A program made the translations under genes and the position numbers. This document shows, in pieces, positions 1 through 5,981 of a stretch of 13,020 nt of DNA (within the stretch, counting starts at the first letter, position 1; every line of letters starts with the position of its first letter). The notes beneath the pieces were generated by a model, which saw nothing but the letters and a program-made list of their open reading frames with translations, was not told the origin of the DNA and ran no database searches. This DNA comes from Actinomycetota bacterium. GTDB lineage: Bacteria > Actinomycetota > Acidimicrobiia > Spongiisociales > UBA11373. Location of the stretch: positions 1-13,020 of the forward strand of contig JAUYIV010000255.1 of the NCBI GenBank assembly GCA_030688105.1, given 5' to 3'.

Positions 1-87
1 CGGGTCACCCTGAACGCGGTTGACGCCGCGTTCTGCGACGACGAGACGCGAGAGCAGATTCGTGGGCAGGTAGAGGCTGGGTACTGA
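1..87 (+). CDS. add: Adenosine deaminase, C-terminal tail (partial)
   Basis: Reading frame 1 is open from the left edge to a TGA at 85-87 and gives 28 residues. They contain LNAVDAAFCDDETR and end in GY. This matches the C-terminal helix of adenosine deaminases (NA..AAF...E.R......GY), which convert adenosine to inosine in purine salvage. The rest of the gene lies outside the window, so catalytic residues cannot be checked. The gene converges on the hydrolase to its right, with 11 bp between the two stop codons and no hairpin-plus-T terminator in the gap. Purine salvage also fits hpt further along the window. The assignment rests on a short tail and is moderate. Another amidohydrolase-fold deaminase, such as AMP deaminase, is the alternative. 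Confidence 0.6.
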   Translation, partial: RVTLNAVDAAFCDDETREQIRGQVEAGY

Positions 88-90
88 AGA

Positions 91-113
91 AGCAAGAGTC
101 AAGAACCAAGACT
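91..113. repeat. Imperfect heptanucleotide tandem array at a convergent gene junction
   Basis: Three 7-bp units lie side by side on the + strand: CAAGAGT, CAAGAAC and CAAGACT (93-113). They are preceded by AG, so the octamer AGCAAGAG occupies 91-98. The array covers the stop codon of the hydrolase (99-101) and supplies its last codons. The octamer recurs in the longer heptad palindrome at 4818-4894. No T-tract or stable hairpin is present, so this does not look like an intrinsic terminator. Confidence 0.6.
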
Positions 114-926
114 TTCGATTCGGGACTCGAGCCAATCGGCAATGGTGGCGATCGCCTGCGCTCCCCCCTCCTCGTTGAAGGACTCGTGACGGAACGACGG
201 GAAGAGCACCCTTTCGACCCCGGGAAGCTCGCCCAGCGGGGCGCTGATGGGTGGCGGCACGATGGTGTCGGCGCCTCCGTGGATCACCAGGGTCGGGACC
301 TGGAGCCGGGCGAACTGCGCTCGCGCTCGGTCACCGGCGCGCAGCGCGGCCCTTCCCAGGCCGAGGGTGGTGCGCGCGTGTAGCAGCGGATCGGCGAAAT
401 ACCTCTCGCCCACCGTGGGGTCACGGCACAGCTGCGCCCCGTCGAGTGCGTTCCCGATCTCCTTGTTGGGCGACACGACGCCGAGGACTCGCGCCGCGAT
501 CTTCTTGTACAAGGGGATGGCCGCATCGACGGCAGGGGCGGAGAGAACCAGCAGGTCGGGCCCGGGCCGGTCCGAGAGCGCATAGGACAGCGCAATGAGT
601 CCGCCGAGGGAGTGTCCGAGCAGGACTACGGGGACTCCGAGATGGCGCGCCGATGCGATGTCCCCGGAGAGGTCGTCGAGGTATTCATGCCAGTCGTTCA
701 CCGCGGCGCGTCGGCCGTCCGAGCGGCCAAATCCCCGGAGATCGGTGGCACGCACGTCGTGACCGCGGGCGGCGAGCGCGGCACCGACGTGTTCGTACCG
801 GCCGGCGTGTTCTGCGATCCCGTGGACGAGCACCACCGCCGATCGGGGATCACCCGTCGGCCGCCAGCGCCGGGTGAAGAGCAAGATACCGTCCGTGGCC
901 CGACGCGATCCGGTCTCGGCGTTCAT
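99..926 (-). CDS. Alpha/beta hydrolase, monoacylglycerol lipase-like
   Basis: This 275-residue protein has the serine hydrolase fold of the monoacylglycerol lipase group (Rv0183/YtpA-like), which cleaves monoacylglycerols or related esters. Visible features are the oxyanion-strand motif VLVHGIAEHAGRY (32-44), DLRGFGRSDG (62-71), the nucleophile elbow GHSLGG with Ser106, Asp220 in HGGAD, and His247 in RHESFNE. These form a complete triad. The lid region (about 135-205) has LSAPAV and RDP..GERYFADPLLH, typical of the group. There is no signal peptide, so it is probably cytoplasmic or membrane-peripheral. The ATG overlaps the gcvPB stop as ATGA, and GGAGAGGGG lies 9 nt upstream, which fixes the start. 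The open frame extends further upstream but only out of frame with gcvPB. The substrate is inferred. Confidence 0.85.
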   Translation of the reverse strand: MNAETGSRRATDGILLFTRRWRPTGDPRSAVVLVHGIAEHAGRYEHVGAALAARGHDVRATDLRGFGRSDGRRAAVNDWHEYLDDLSGDIASARHLGVPVVLLGHSLGGLIALSYALSDRPGPDLLVLSAPAVDAAIPLYKKIAARVLGVVSPNKEIGNALDGAQLCRDPTVGERYFADPLLHARTTLGLGRAALRAGDRARAQFARLQVPTLVIHGGADTIVPPPISAPLGELPGVERVLFPSFRHESFNEEGGAQAIATIADWLESRIESLGS

Positions 927-2422
927 CGGCCGCCGCCCCTCTCCATGTCCCAGGTGAGCACGGGTTGGCGGGCGGCGAGCGCGTCGTCCGGCCGGGATAC
1001 CGGGGTGTTGTGCGGTGCGCGTTGGACGTGCTCGGGATCCACAGCCGCCTCGCCGGCGATCGCAAGCAGCGCTTCCGCGATCGCCTCGACCGTCTCCAGC
1101 GACTCCGTCTCGGTCGGCTCGACCATCAGGGCCTCCTCCACGACGAGGGGGAAGTAGACCGTGGGAGCGTGTATGCCTCGATCCAGCAGTGCTTTGGCCA
1201 CGTCCATGGCCCTGACCCCGGTTTGCCGCTTCAGTGCAGCTGCCGATGCCACGAACTCGTGCATACACGGTGCCGGATAGGGGATCTCATAGGCCTCCGA
1301 CACCAATGATTCGAGGTAGCGGGCGTTGAGCACCGACCGCTCGGCCACTCGGCGGAGCCCGGGGCCTCCCAGAGCCCGCATGTAGGCAAGGGCGCGCAGC
1401 ACGACCAGGAAGTTGCCGTGGTTGCCGTGGACCCGTCCGATCGTCGACGCCGGCATCTCCCATCGGAGTCGGTCGCCGTCGCGTACCGGGAGCGGGCCCG
1501 GCAGGAACTCGACGAGCCTGTCGACGACGGCCACGGGACCGGCCCCAGGCCCGCCGCCTCCGTGAGGCGTGGCGAAGGTCTTGTGAAGGTTGGAGTGGAC
1601 GATGTCGAACCCCATGTCTCCAGGGCGGGCGACTCCGAGGATGGCGTTGAGGTTGGCCCCGTCGTAGTACACGAGTCCGTCGACCTCATGGACGATCCGA
1701 GCCATCTCGACGATGTCCTCCTCGAAGAGGCCGAGCGTGTTCGGGTTGGTCAGCATCAGTCCGGCAACGTCGTCGTCGACGGCGGTGCGCAGCGCGTCGA
1801 GGTCGACCATGCCCCGTTCGTCGCTGGGGAGCTGGGCGACCGAGTACCCGGCGAGGGTCACCGACGCCGGGTTGGTGCCGTGCGCCGAGTCGGGGATCAG
1901 GATCGTCCCCGGCTTGCGCCCGCGCGAGCGGTGATAGGCACACATGATGAGCAGGCCAGTCAGCTCGCCGGCGGCCCCTGCCGGCGGCTGAAAGGTGGCG
2001 CGGGCCATGCCGGTGAGACGACACAGGATCTCCTCGGCCTCCATGAGGACTTCGAGGGCTCCCTGGGTGGTGTGGGCGGGCTGAGATGGATGGAGGTTGC
2101 GGAATGCAGGGTGCTCCGCCGCCCAGTCACAGACCTTGGGGTTGTACTTCATCGTGCATGATCCGAGGGGATACGCCCCCAGATCGACGGCGAAGTTCCG
2201 ATGAGCCAGCCGCGTGTAGTGCGCCACCAGGTCGCGCTCCGCGACCTCCGGAAGCGCCGGTGGGCCCGGGGCGAGCTCCGGTATCTCGATGTCACCGTCG
2301 GGCACGTCGAGGGGAGGGAACGACCAGGCCTGCCTTCCGGGAGACGACAGATCTCTCAACGTTGGCTCTGCGGAGCCGCCCATGAGCGGCGATGCGGTCG
2401 CCCGGCCGCCGGGTTCAGGCAT
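923..2422 (-). CDS. gcvPB: Glycine dehydrogenase (decarboxylating) subunit 2, P-protein beta
   Basis: This 499-residue protein is the PLP-binding subunit of a split glycine decarboxylase. With GcvPA it decarboxylates glycine and passes the aminomethyl group to lipoyl-GcvH. Family motifs are GSCTMKYNPK (87-96), DSAHGTNPAS (178-187), DGANLNA (254-260) and SNLHKTFATPHGGGGPG (277-293), with Lys281 as the expected Schiff-base lysine. The length is normal for the family. The chosen ATG overlaps the gcvPA stop by 8 nt (ATGCCTGA) and has AAGGTGG upstream inside gcvPA. A second Met 13 residues in is the alternative start. The gene ends in an ATGA overlap with the hydrolase. The open frame extends about 53 codons upstream, but that part is only the shadow of gcvPA. 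Confidence 0.95.
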   Translation of the reverse strand: MPEPGGRATASPLMGGSAEPTLRDLSSPGRQAWSFPPLDVPDGDIEIPELAPGPPALPEVAERDLVAHYTRLAHRNFAVDLGAYPLGSCTMKYNPKVCDWAAEHPAFRNLHPSQPAHTTQGALEVLMEAEEILCRLTGMARATFQPPAGAAGELTGLLIMCAYHRSRGRKPGTILIPDSAHGTNPASVTLAGYSVAQLPSDERGMVDLDALRTAVDDDVAGLMLTNPNTLGLFEEDIVEMARIVHEVDGLVYYDGANLNAILGVARPGDMGFDIVHSNLHKTFATPHGGGGPGAGPVAVVDRLVEFLPGPLPVRDGDRLRWEMPASTIGRVHGNHGNFLVVLRALAYMRALGGPGLRRVAERSVLNARYLESLVSEAYEIPYPAPCMHEFVASAAALKRQTGVRAMDVAKALLDRGIHAPTVYFPLVVEEALMVEPTETESLETVEAIAEALLAIAGEAAVDPEHVQRAPHNTPVSRPDDALAARQPVLTWDMERGGGR

Positions 2423-3749
2423 CAGACACCACCTTTTCGAGCGCTTCGGCGTACGAGTCGAGCTGGTGCCGGGTGCGTTTCTCGGTGACTGCCACGAGAA
2501 GCCCTCCGGGAAGCTCGGGGTAGTCGCCCGACAATGGGACACCGGCGAGGAATCCCCGATCCGCCATGGCAGCCACGGCATCGTCAGGATCGAGGGGCAG
2601 CAGCAACGGGAACTCCCGGCCGAACGGTGCCTCCACCGCGAGCTTCACGCCCCGGATCTCGGTGACCCGATGTGCCAGGTACCGGGCCTTTTGCATGGAC
2701 TGCCTGCCGACCTCTACGAGCCCGTTCGGGCCGAGCCAAGCGAGATGGACGGCGGCGGCGATCGCATTCAGTGTCTGATTGGTACAGATGTTCGACGACG
2801 CCTTCTCACGGCGAATGTCCTGCTCCCGGGTGCGCAGGGTGAGGGTGTACGCCGGACGGCCCTCGCGGTCGAAGGTCTGCCCCACCAGCCGGCCGGGGAG
2901 CCGACGCAGCAGCTCCATCGTCGTGGTGAACAGTCCGAGGACTGGGCCGCCGAATGACATGGGGTTTCCGAGCGGCTGACCCTCGGCAAAGGCGATGTCA
3001 CATCCGGCCGCACCGGGGCTGCGTATGATGCCAAGGAGCATCGGGTCGACTTCGGCGATGGCCAGCGCCCCGGCGCCGTGAGCGAGCGTCACCGCGGCGT
3101 CATAATCCTCGATGACGCCGAGGTGGTTGGGCTGGGAGAACACCACGGCGGCAGGCTCCGGGCCGGCATCCGGCGCCCAGGCGGTACGTCCGCCCACCAT
3201 GGGGTGCTCGACGATCTGCAGCTCGCGGGCTCTGGCAAAGGTCGTGATGATCTCGCGGGTGTGAGGATGCAGACCCCGCGAGATCCAGACTCCCTTGCGT
3301 CCGGTGTGCCCCACCGCGAGGTTGACGGCTTCGAGGCCCGCCGAGGCGCCGTCATACAGGGAGGCGTTGGCCACGGGGAGCCCCGTGATGGCCGCAATCA
3401 TCGACTGATACTCGAAGAGCGCCTGAAGGACGCCCTGGGACACCTCGGCCTGATAGGGCGTGTACGACGTCACGAACTCGGGCCTCAGGGTCAGCGCTCG
3501 GACGACCGGGGGAAGGTAATGGTCGTAAATTCCGCCACCGGCGAAGCAGATCAGGCCCGGCGTGTTCCTCGCCCCGAGATCGTCGATGTGCCGCATCAGC
3601 TCGAGCTCGGACAGGGGTTCGGGCAGCCCGAGGTCTCCGCTCACCCGAACCTCCGCCGGGAGGTGGGCGAAGAGGTCATTGGGCTCGGCGAGGCCGAGCC
3701 TGGTCAGCATCGCATGGACGTCGGCGTCGGTGTGCGGGGTGAAGTCCAT
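2415..3749 (-). CDS. gcvPA: Glycine dehydrogenase (decarboxylating) subunit 1, P-protein alpha
   Basis: This 444-residue protein is the alpha half of the split P-protein and forms an alpha2-beta2 enzyme with GcvPB. Typical sequence includes GGGIYDHYLPPVV (71-83), TSYTPYQAEVSQGVLQALFE (94-113), LYDGASAGLEA (131-141), SFGGP and the late segment RREKASSNICTNQTLNA. As expected for this subunit there is no PLP lysine motif of the HKTF type. Its length equals that of typical GcvPA. The ATG directly follows the gcvT stop (TAGATG, no gap), and the 3' end overlaps gcvPB by 8 nt, so gcvT, gcvPA and gcvPB are almost certainly one transcript with coupled translation. Mycobacteria carry the two halves fused in one GcvP (GcvB), so the split form is a difference from that otherwise similar locus. 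Confidence 0.95.
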   Translation of the reverse strand: MDFTPHTDADVHAMLTRLGLAEPNDLFAHLPAEVRVSGDLGLPEPLSELELMRHIDDLGARNTPGLICFAGGGIYDHYLPPVVRALTLRPEFVTSYTPYQAEVSQGVLQALFEYQSMIAAITGLPVANASLYDGASAGLEAVNLAVGHTGRKGVWISRGLHPHTREIITTFARARELQIVEHPMVGGRTAWAPDAGPEPAAVVFSQPNHLGVIEDYDAAVTLAHGAGALAIAEVDPMLLGIIRSPGAAGCDIAFAEGQPLGNPMSFGGPVLGLFTTTMELLRRLPGRLVGQTFDREGRPAYTLTLRTREQDIRREKASSNICTNQTLNAIAAAVHLAWLGPNGLVEVGRQSMQKARYLAHRVTEIRGVKLAVEAPFGREFPLLLPLDPDDAVAAMADRGFLAGVPLSGDYPELPGGLLVAVTEKRTRHQLDSYAEALEKVVSDA

Positions 3750-4802
3750 CTAATGCCCTATGAATGGGGGGTTGACGCGCGGTGCCGCGATCCATTCCCC
3801 CCGGATCGCCACCTCGACCGAATCGACGTTCTCGCCGGGGTCTGGCGCCAGGTAACCCATCCCGATCCCGACCTCGAGCGTCGGGCTGAAGTTCCCGCTG
3901 CTGACGGAGCCCGCAGCGGGTCCGGCCCGGAGCGGATAGCCGTGGCGGGGCACCCTCCGATCCTCGAGGGCGAATCCGACGAGCCGCTTGCGCAAGCCCT
4001 CGTCGCGTTGGCGTGCCAGGGCATCTCTGCCCACGAAGTCATGGTCCCACCCGACCACCCAGTCCAGCCCCGCCTCGAGCGGGGTCGTCTCACGGTCGAG
4101 ATCCTGCCCCCACAGCGGATACCCCATCTCGAGGCGGAGGGTGTCGCGCGCCCCGAGGCCGCACGGCCGCGCTCCGGCTTCGACGACTCGGGAGAAGACG
4201 GCCTCGGCATGGCCGCTCTCGATCACGATCTCGGCGCCCCTTTCCCCGGTGTAGCCGGTCCCGGCGGCGATCATCGGGCTCGGCCCTTCGCCGGCTTCGA
4301 CCCGGAAGCGCGACGGGTGGACTCCCACGGCCTGGTCGAGGATGGCGGCGCTGTCCGGCCCCTGCACCGCGATGAGAGCCGTCTCGGAACGCCGATCCTC
4401 TACACGGGTCCCCATCGGGGCCGCCGACCGGAACCTTTCAACGATCTCGTCGCTGTTGCCGGCGTTGGGGAGCACGAGGAAGTCGGCGTCCTCGAGCCAC
4501 CAGACGATGATGTCGTCGACCACTCCCCCGCCATCGTCGAGCAACATGGTGTACTGGGCCCGGCCCGGTTCGATCCGGTCGATGTCGTTGCACAGAAGGC
4601 GGGAAACCAGCCCATGGGCGTCGGGACCGGCCAGCCGAAACCTGCCGAGGTGCGACACGTCGAACACGCCGCAGCGGGTGCGGACGGCACGATGCTCGGC
4701 GAGCGTGCCCTCATACTGAAGCGGCATCTCCCAGCCGCCGAAATCGGTGAAACGGGCCCCCAGGCGTTCGTGCGCGGCATGCAGCGGTGACTGGGAAGGC
4801 AC
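3750..4802 (-). CDS. gcvT: Glycine cleavage system aminomethyltransferase (T-protein)
   Basis: T-protein moves the methylene group from aminomethyl-lipoyl-GcvH to tetrahydrofolate and releases ammonia. Motifs, numbered from the GTG start (350 aa), are FTDFGGWEMPLQY near residues 18-30, FDVSHLGR, GGGVVDDIIV (about 91-100, holding the conserved acidic pair), TGYTGERG (182-189) and GLGARDTLRLEMGYPLWGQ (215-233). GTG at 4800-4802 is chosen because the protein then begins VPSQSPLHAAHERLGAR, which lines up with the usual N-terminus of GcvT. The frame is open to an ATG at 4853, but those 17 extra codons are made of a 7-bp tandem repeat. No Shine-Dalgarno precedes the GTG. A TATCCT hexamer lies 6 nt upstream, which suggests leaderless initiation. 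The stop abuts the gcvPA start. Confidence 0.93.
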   Translation of the reverse strand: MPSQSPLHAAHERLGARFTDFGGWEMPLQYEGTLAEHRAVRTRCGVFDVSHLGRFRLAGPDAHGLVSRLLCNDIDRIEPGRAQYTMLLDDGGGVVDDIIVWWLEDADFLVLPNAGNSDEIVERFRSAAPMGTRVEDRRSETALIAVQGPDSAAILDQAVGVHPSRFRVEAGEGPSPMIAAGTGYTGERGAEIVIESGHAEAVFSRVVEAGARPCGLGARDTLRLEMGYPLWGQDLDRETTPLEAGLDWVVGWDHDFVGRDALARQRDEGLRKRLVGFALEDRRVPRHGYPLRAGPAAGSVSSGNFSPTLEVGIGMGYLAPDPGENVDSVEVAIRGEWIAAPRVNPPFIGH

Positions 4803-4808
4803 GAGCGG

Positions 4809-4814
4809 AGGATA
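4809..4814 (-). promoter_or_regulatory. Candidate -10 element (TATCCT) for leaderless gcvT
   Basis: On the minus strand TATCCT fits the actinobacterial TANNNT pattern and ends 6 nt before the gcvT GTG, so a transcript would begin at or near the start codon. No ribosome-binding site is present at normal spacing. No good -35 is seen. TTGCTG lies 23 nt upstream, with three 7-bp repeats in the spacer. Inference from sequence only. Confidence 0.4.
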
Positions 4815-4817
4815 ATC

Positions 4818-4894
4818 AGCCTCCAGCCTCCAGCCTCCAGCAAGAGCGGTCAATGAAAAACGGCTCTCTTGCTGGAGGCTGAAGGCTTCAAGCT
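4818..4894. repeat. Palindrome built from degenerate heptanucleotide repeats
   Basis: The left arm on the + strand (4818-4845) is AGCCTCC three times followed by AGCAAGA. The right arm (4867-4894) is the reverse complement of AGCTTGA, AGCCTTC, AGCCTCC and AGCAAGA. The arms pair over 29 bp with 4 mismatches, and the inner 16 bp (4831-4846 with 4866-4881) are perfect. The loop is 19 nt. It fills most of the gap between the PD-(D/E)XK-like gene and gcvT. No T-run follows the stem in either direction, so an intrinsic terminator is unlikely, although RNA from the upstream gene would fold here. The repeat also encodes the residues LAGGWRLEA if gcvT starts at the upstream ATG. Confidence 0.75.
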
Positions 4895-4899
4895 GGGGG

Positions 4900-5331
4900 C
4901 TACCCGGCTTCGGTCTCCCCCAGATTCACCACCTGGACCGGGCCGGGGATTCTCGTCGGGGCCGGTGGCTCCTCGAGGGCATCAGGGGGTTCCAGGTCGT
5001 ACTTGATGAGCAGGTGGAGGAAGTCTCGCTGGTAGAAGATCTTGCAGTGGACGTGGGGGTGGTTCTCCCTCAGCAGCCTTACCTTTCGGTTCTTCTTGGT
5101 GACGAGCTTTTGGTTCATCGTCGTTCTCTCGATGAACATGTCCTCGTCGGGGAGATAGAAGTCCGGAGTGAACCAGCCGGTGGCCTCGCGGTCTCCGTCG
5201 AACTCGATCGGGAAGGACTTTGGCTCGTACTCCCAGGCGATCCCGTAGAAGTCGAGGAGTCGGGCGAACTGCCGCTCGCTGTCGTGGGCGAATTCGACGA
5301 GGTCGGCCGGGGTCTGGAAGTCGACGGTCAG
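4900..5331 (-). CDS. PD-(D/E)XK-like conserved protein, probable CTG start
   Basis: This 143-residue protein has no assigned function. The middle reads WEYEPKSFP (33-41), FTPDFYLPDEDMFIERT (54-70) and KLVTKKNRKVRLLRE (75-89). An upstream Glu, Asp57 in PDF, Glu68 and a following Lys cluster resemble the active-site layout of PD-(D/E)XK nuclease folds. The Lys expected two residues after Glu68 is Thr, so catalysis is uncertain. The tail after about 114 is Pro-rich. No ATG, GTG or TTG lies between the merR stop and the conserved part. CTG at 5329-5331 sits 6 nt after GGGAGG and is the best start. The ATG that overlaps the merR stop is in another frame and hits a stop after two codons. GTG or TTG starts further up would lie deep inside merR. 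It is co-transcribed with merR. Confidence 0.7.
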   Translation of the reverse strand: MTVDFQTPADLVEFAHDSERQFARLLDFYGIAWEYEPKSFPIEFDGDREATGWFTPDFYLPDEDMFIERTTMNQKLVTKKNRKVRLLRENHPHVHCKIFYQRDFLHLLIKYDLEPPDALEEPPAPTRIPGPVQVVNLGETEAG

Positions 5332-5332
5332 C

Positions 5333-5806
5333 TCATGCCTCCCGGGTCGCGGGTACCGGCTCGGCCGCTTCTGGGTGATCGGGGAAGAGCCGGTGGATGT
5401 CGCCTTCGAGCTCCTGCTGCACCGGACCCACCGCAATGCCGAACACGCCCTGCCCCCGGCGGAAGACGTCGACCACTTCGTCGGCACTGTGTGCCGCGTA
5501 AATCGTCGAACCGTCGGACAGCAGTGTGACCTCCTCGAGCGGCCTCTCGCTCTGGAGTTGGTCACGCAGGAGCTCCATCGCCTGTCGGATCTTCTTGAGG
5601 CTCATTCCCGCGTCGAGCAGACGCTTGATCACGCGGAGCTGGACGATGTCCCCGAAGGAGTACAGGCGCTGCGAGCCGGACCCGCTGGCCGACTGGAGGG
5701 ACGGCTTGAGGAGATCGGTTCGCGCCCAGTAATCGAGCTGTCGATAGGTGATCCCGACGACATTGCACACCTGTGGGGCGCGATACCCCTGCTGTACGTC
5801 AGCCAC
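5333..5806 (-). CDS. MerR-family transcriptional regulator (first gene of its operon)
   Basis: This 157-residue protein has an N-terminal MerR winged helix-turn-helix: YRAPQVCNVVGITYRQLDYW (8-27), a wing segment around SQRLYSFGDI (45-54), then the dimerisation helix region IKRLLDAGMSLKKIRQAMELL (60-80). Residues 92-140 form a short effector-like domain without a Cys-rich metal site. By position between the DUF151 and glycine decarboxylase genes it corresponds to Rv1830 (ResR/McdR) of mycobacteria, which has been linked to growth and division control. Orthology is inferred from context. The GTG start has GGAGG 4 nt upstream. A good sigma-70-type promoter lies about 60 nt further up. The stop lies 1 nt before the CTG start of the next gene. 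Confidence 0.85.
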   Translation of the reverse strand: MADVQQGYRAPQVCNVVGITYRQLDYWARTDLLKPSLQSASGSGSQRLYSFGDIVQLRVIKRLLDAGMSLKKIRQAMELLRDQLQSERPLEEVTLLSDGSTIYAAHSADEVVDVFRRGQGVFGIAVGPVQQELEGDIHRLFPDHPEAAEPVPATREA

Positions 5807-5871
5807 GACGCCTCCCTGACTTCCTCAAAGCTTACACCGCCGTAATTCCCCACCGGGAACTACCGCCTTGA

Positions 5872-5901
5872 AAGTTAGAGATCGCGCAGCCCGGTTGTCA
5901 A
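5872..5901 (-). promoter_or_regulatory. Sigma-70-type promoter of the merR operon
   Basis: The minus strand carries a perfect -35 TTGACA (5896-5901), an 18-nt spacer and TAACTT (5872-5877), which fits TANNNT. The predicted transcription start is near 5865, leaving a leader of about 60 nt that ends in a good GGAGG. A 14-bp inverted repeat, GGTTGT-CA-ACAACC (5893-5906), overlaps the -35 and could be an operator for the MerR protein itself or for another factor. The whole non-coding stretch is 5807-5981. Confidence 0.65.
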
Positions 5902-5909
5902 CAACCCCC

Positions 5910-5918
5910 TGTGGATAA
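5910..5918 (-). promoter_or_regulatory. Perfect consensus DnaA box
   Basis: TTATCCACA reads on the minus strand, 8 nt upstream of the -35 of the merR promoter. It matches the strong R-box consensus at all nine positions. Only one perfect box is present. A poor match (CTGTCCACT) lies about 40 nt further upstream. A single box beside a promoter fits DnaA acting as a transcription factor, not an origin. Confidence 0.6.
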
Positions 5919-5981
5919 GCCCCTGCCGACCGGGTCGGGCAAAGCCGTTCACAGTGGACAGTCGATCGTCGATTGCAGAGC

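Noticed and set aside
927..1268. N-terminal extension of the alpha/beta hydrolase to 389 residues
   Set aside because: The extra 114 codons are an Arg-rich shadow of gcvPB, while the ATGA overlap and GGAGAGGGG point to the start at 926.
3078..4790. Long + strand open frame of 570 codons opposite gcvPA and gcvT
   Set aside because: It is antisense to two genes with complete family motifs. Its translation is rich in Arg, His, Gly and Pro and has no domain. Long shadow frames are common in GC-rich coding DNA.
4803..4853. gcvT start at the upstream ATG (17 extra residues)
   Set aside because: The added residues are encoded by the 7-bp repeat and do not align with GcvT N-termini. There is no ribosome-binding site at proper spacing. 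It is kept as a less likely alternative.
4831..4881. Perfect 16-bp stem as an intrinsic terminator after the PD-(D/E)XK-like gene
   Set aside because: The stem is strong, but no T-run follows it on either strand, and its arms are made of 7-bp repeats that explain the pairing.
4803..4899. Glycine riboswitch in front of gcvT
   Set aside because: The gap is only 97 bp, is filled by the heptad repeats and shows no tandem aptamer-like structure.
5926..5938. Small hairpin CCGACC-G-GGTCGG between the K+ channel and merR as a terminator
   Set aside because: The stem is only 6 bp with a one-base loop and has no following T-run.
5893..5942. Replication origin (DnaA box plus AT-poor dyad region)
   Set aside because: Only one perfect DnaA box is present, there is no AT-rich unwinding element, and dnaA, dnaN or other origin-linked genes are absent.
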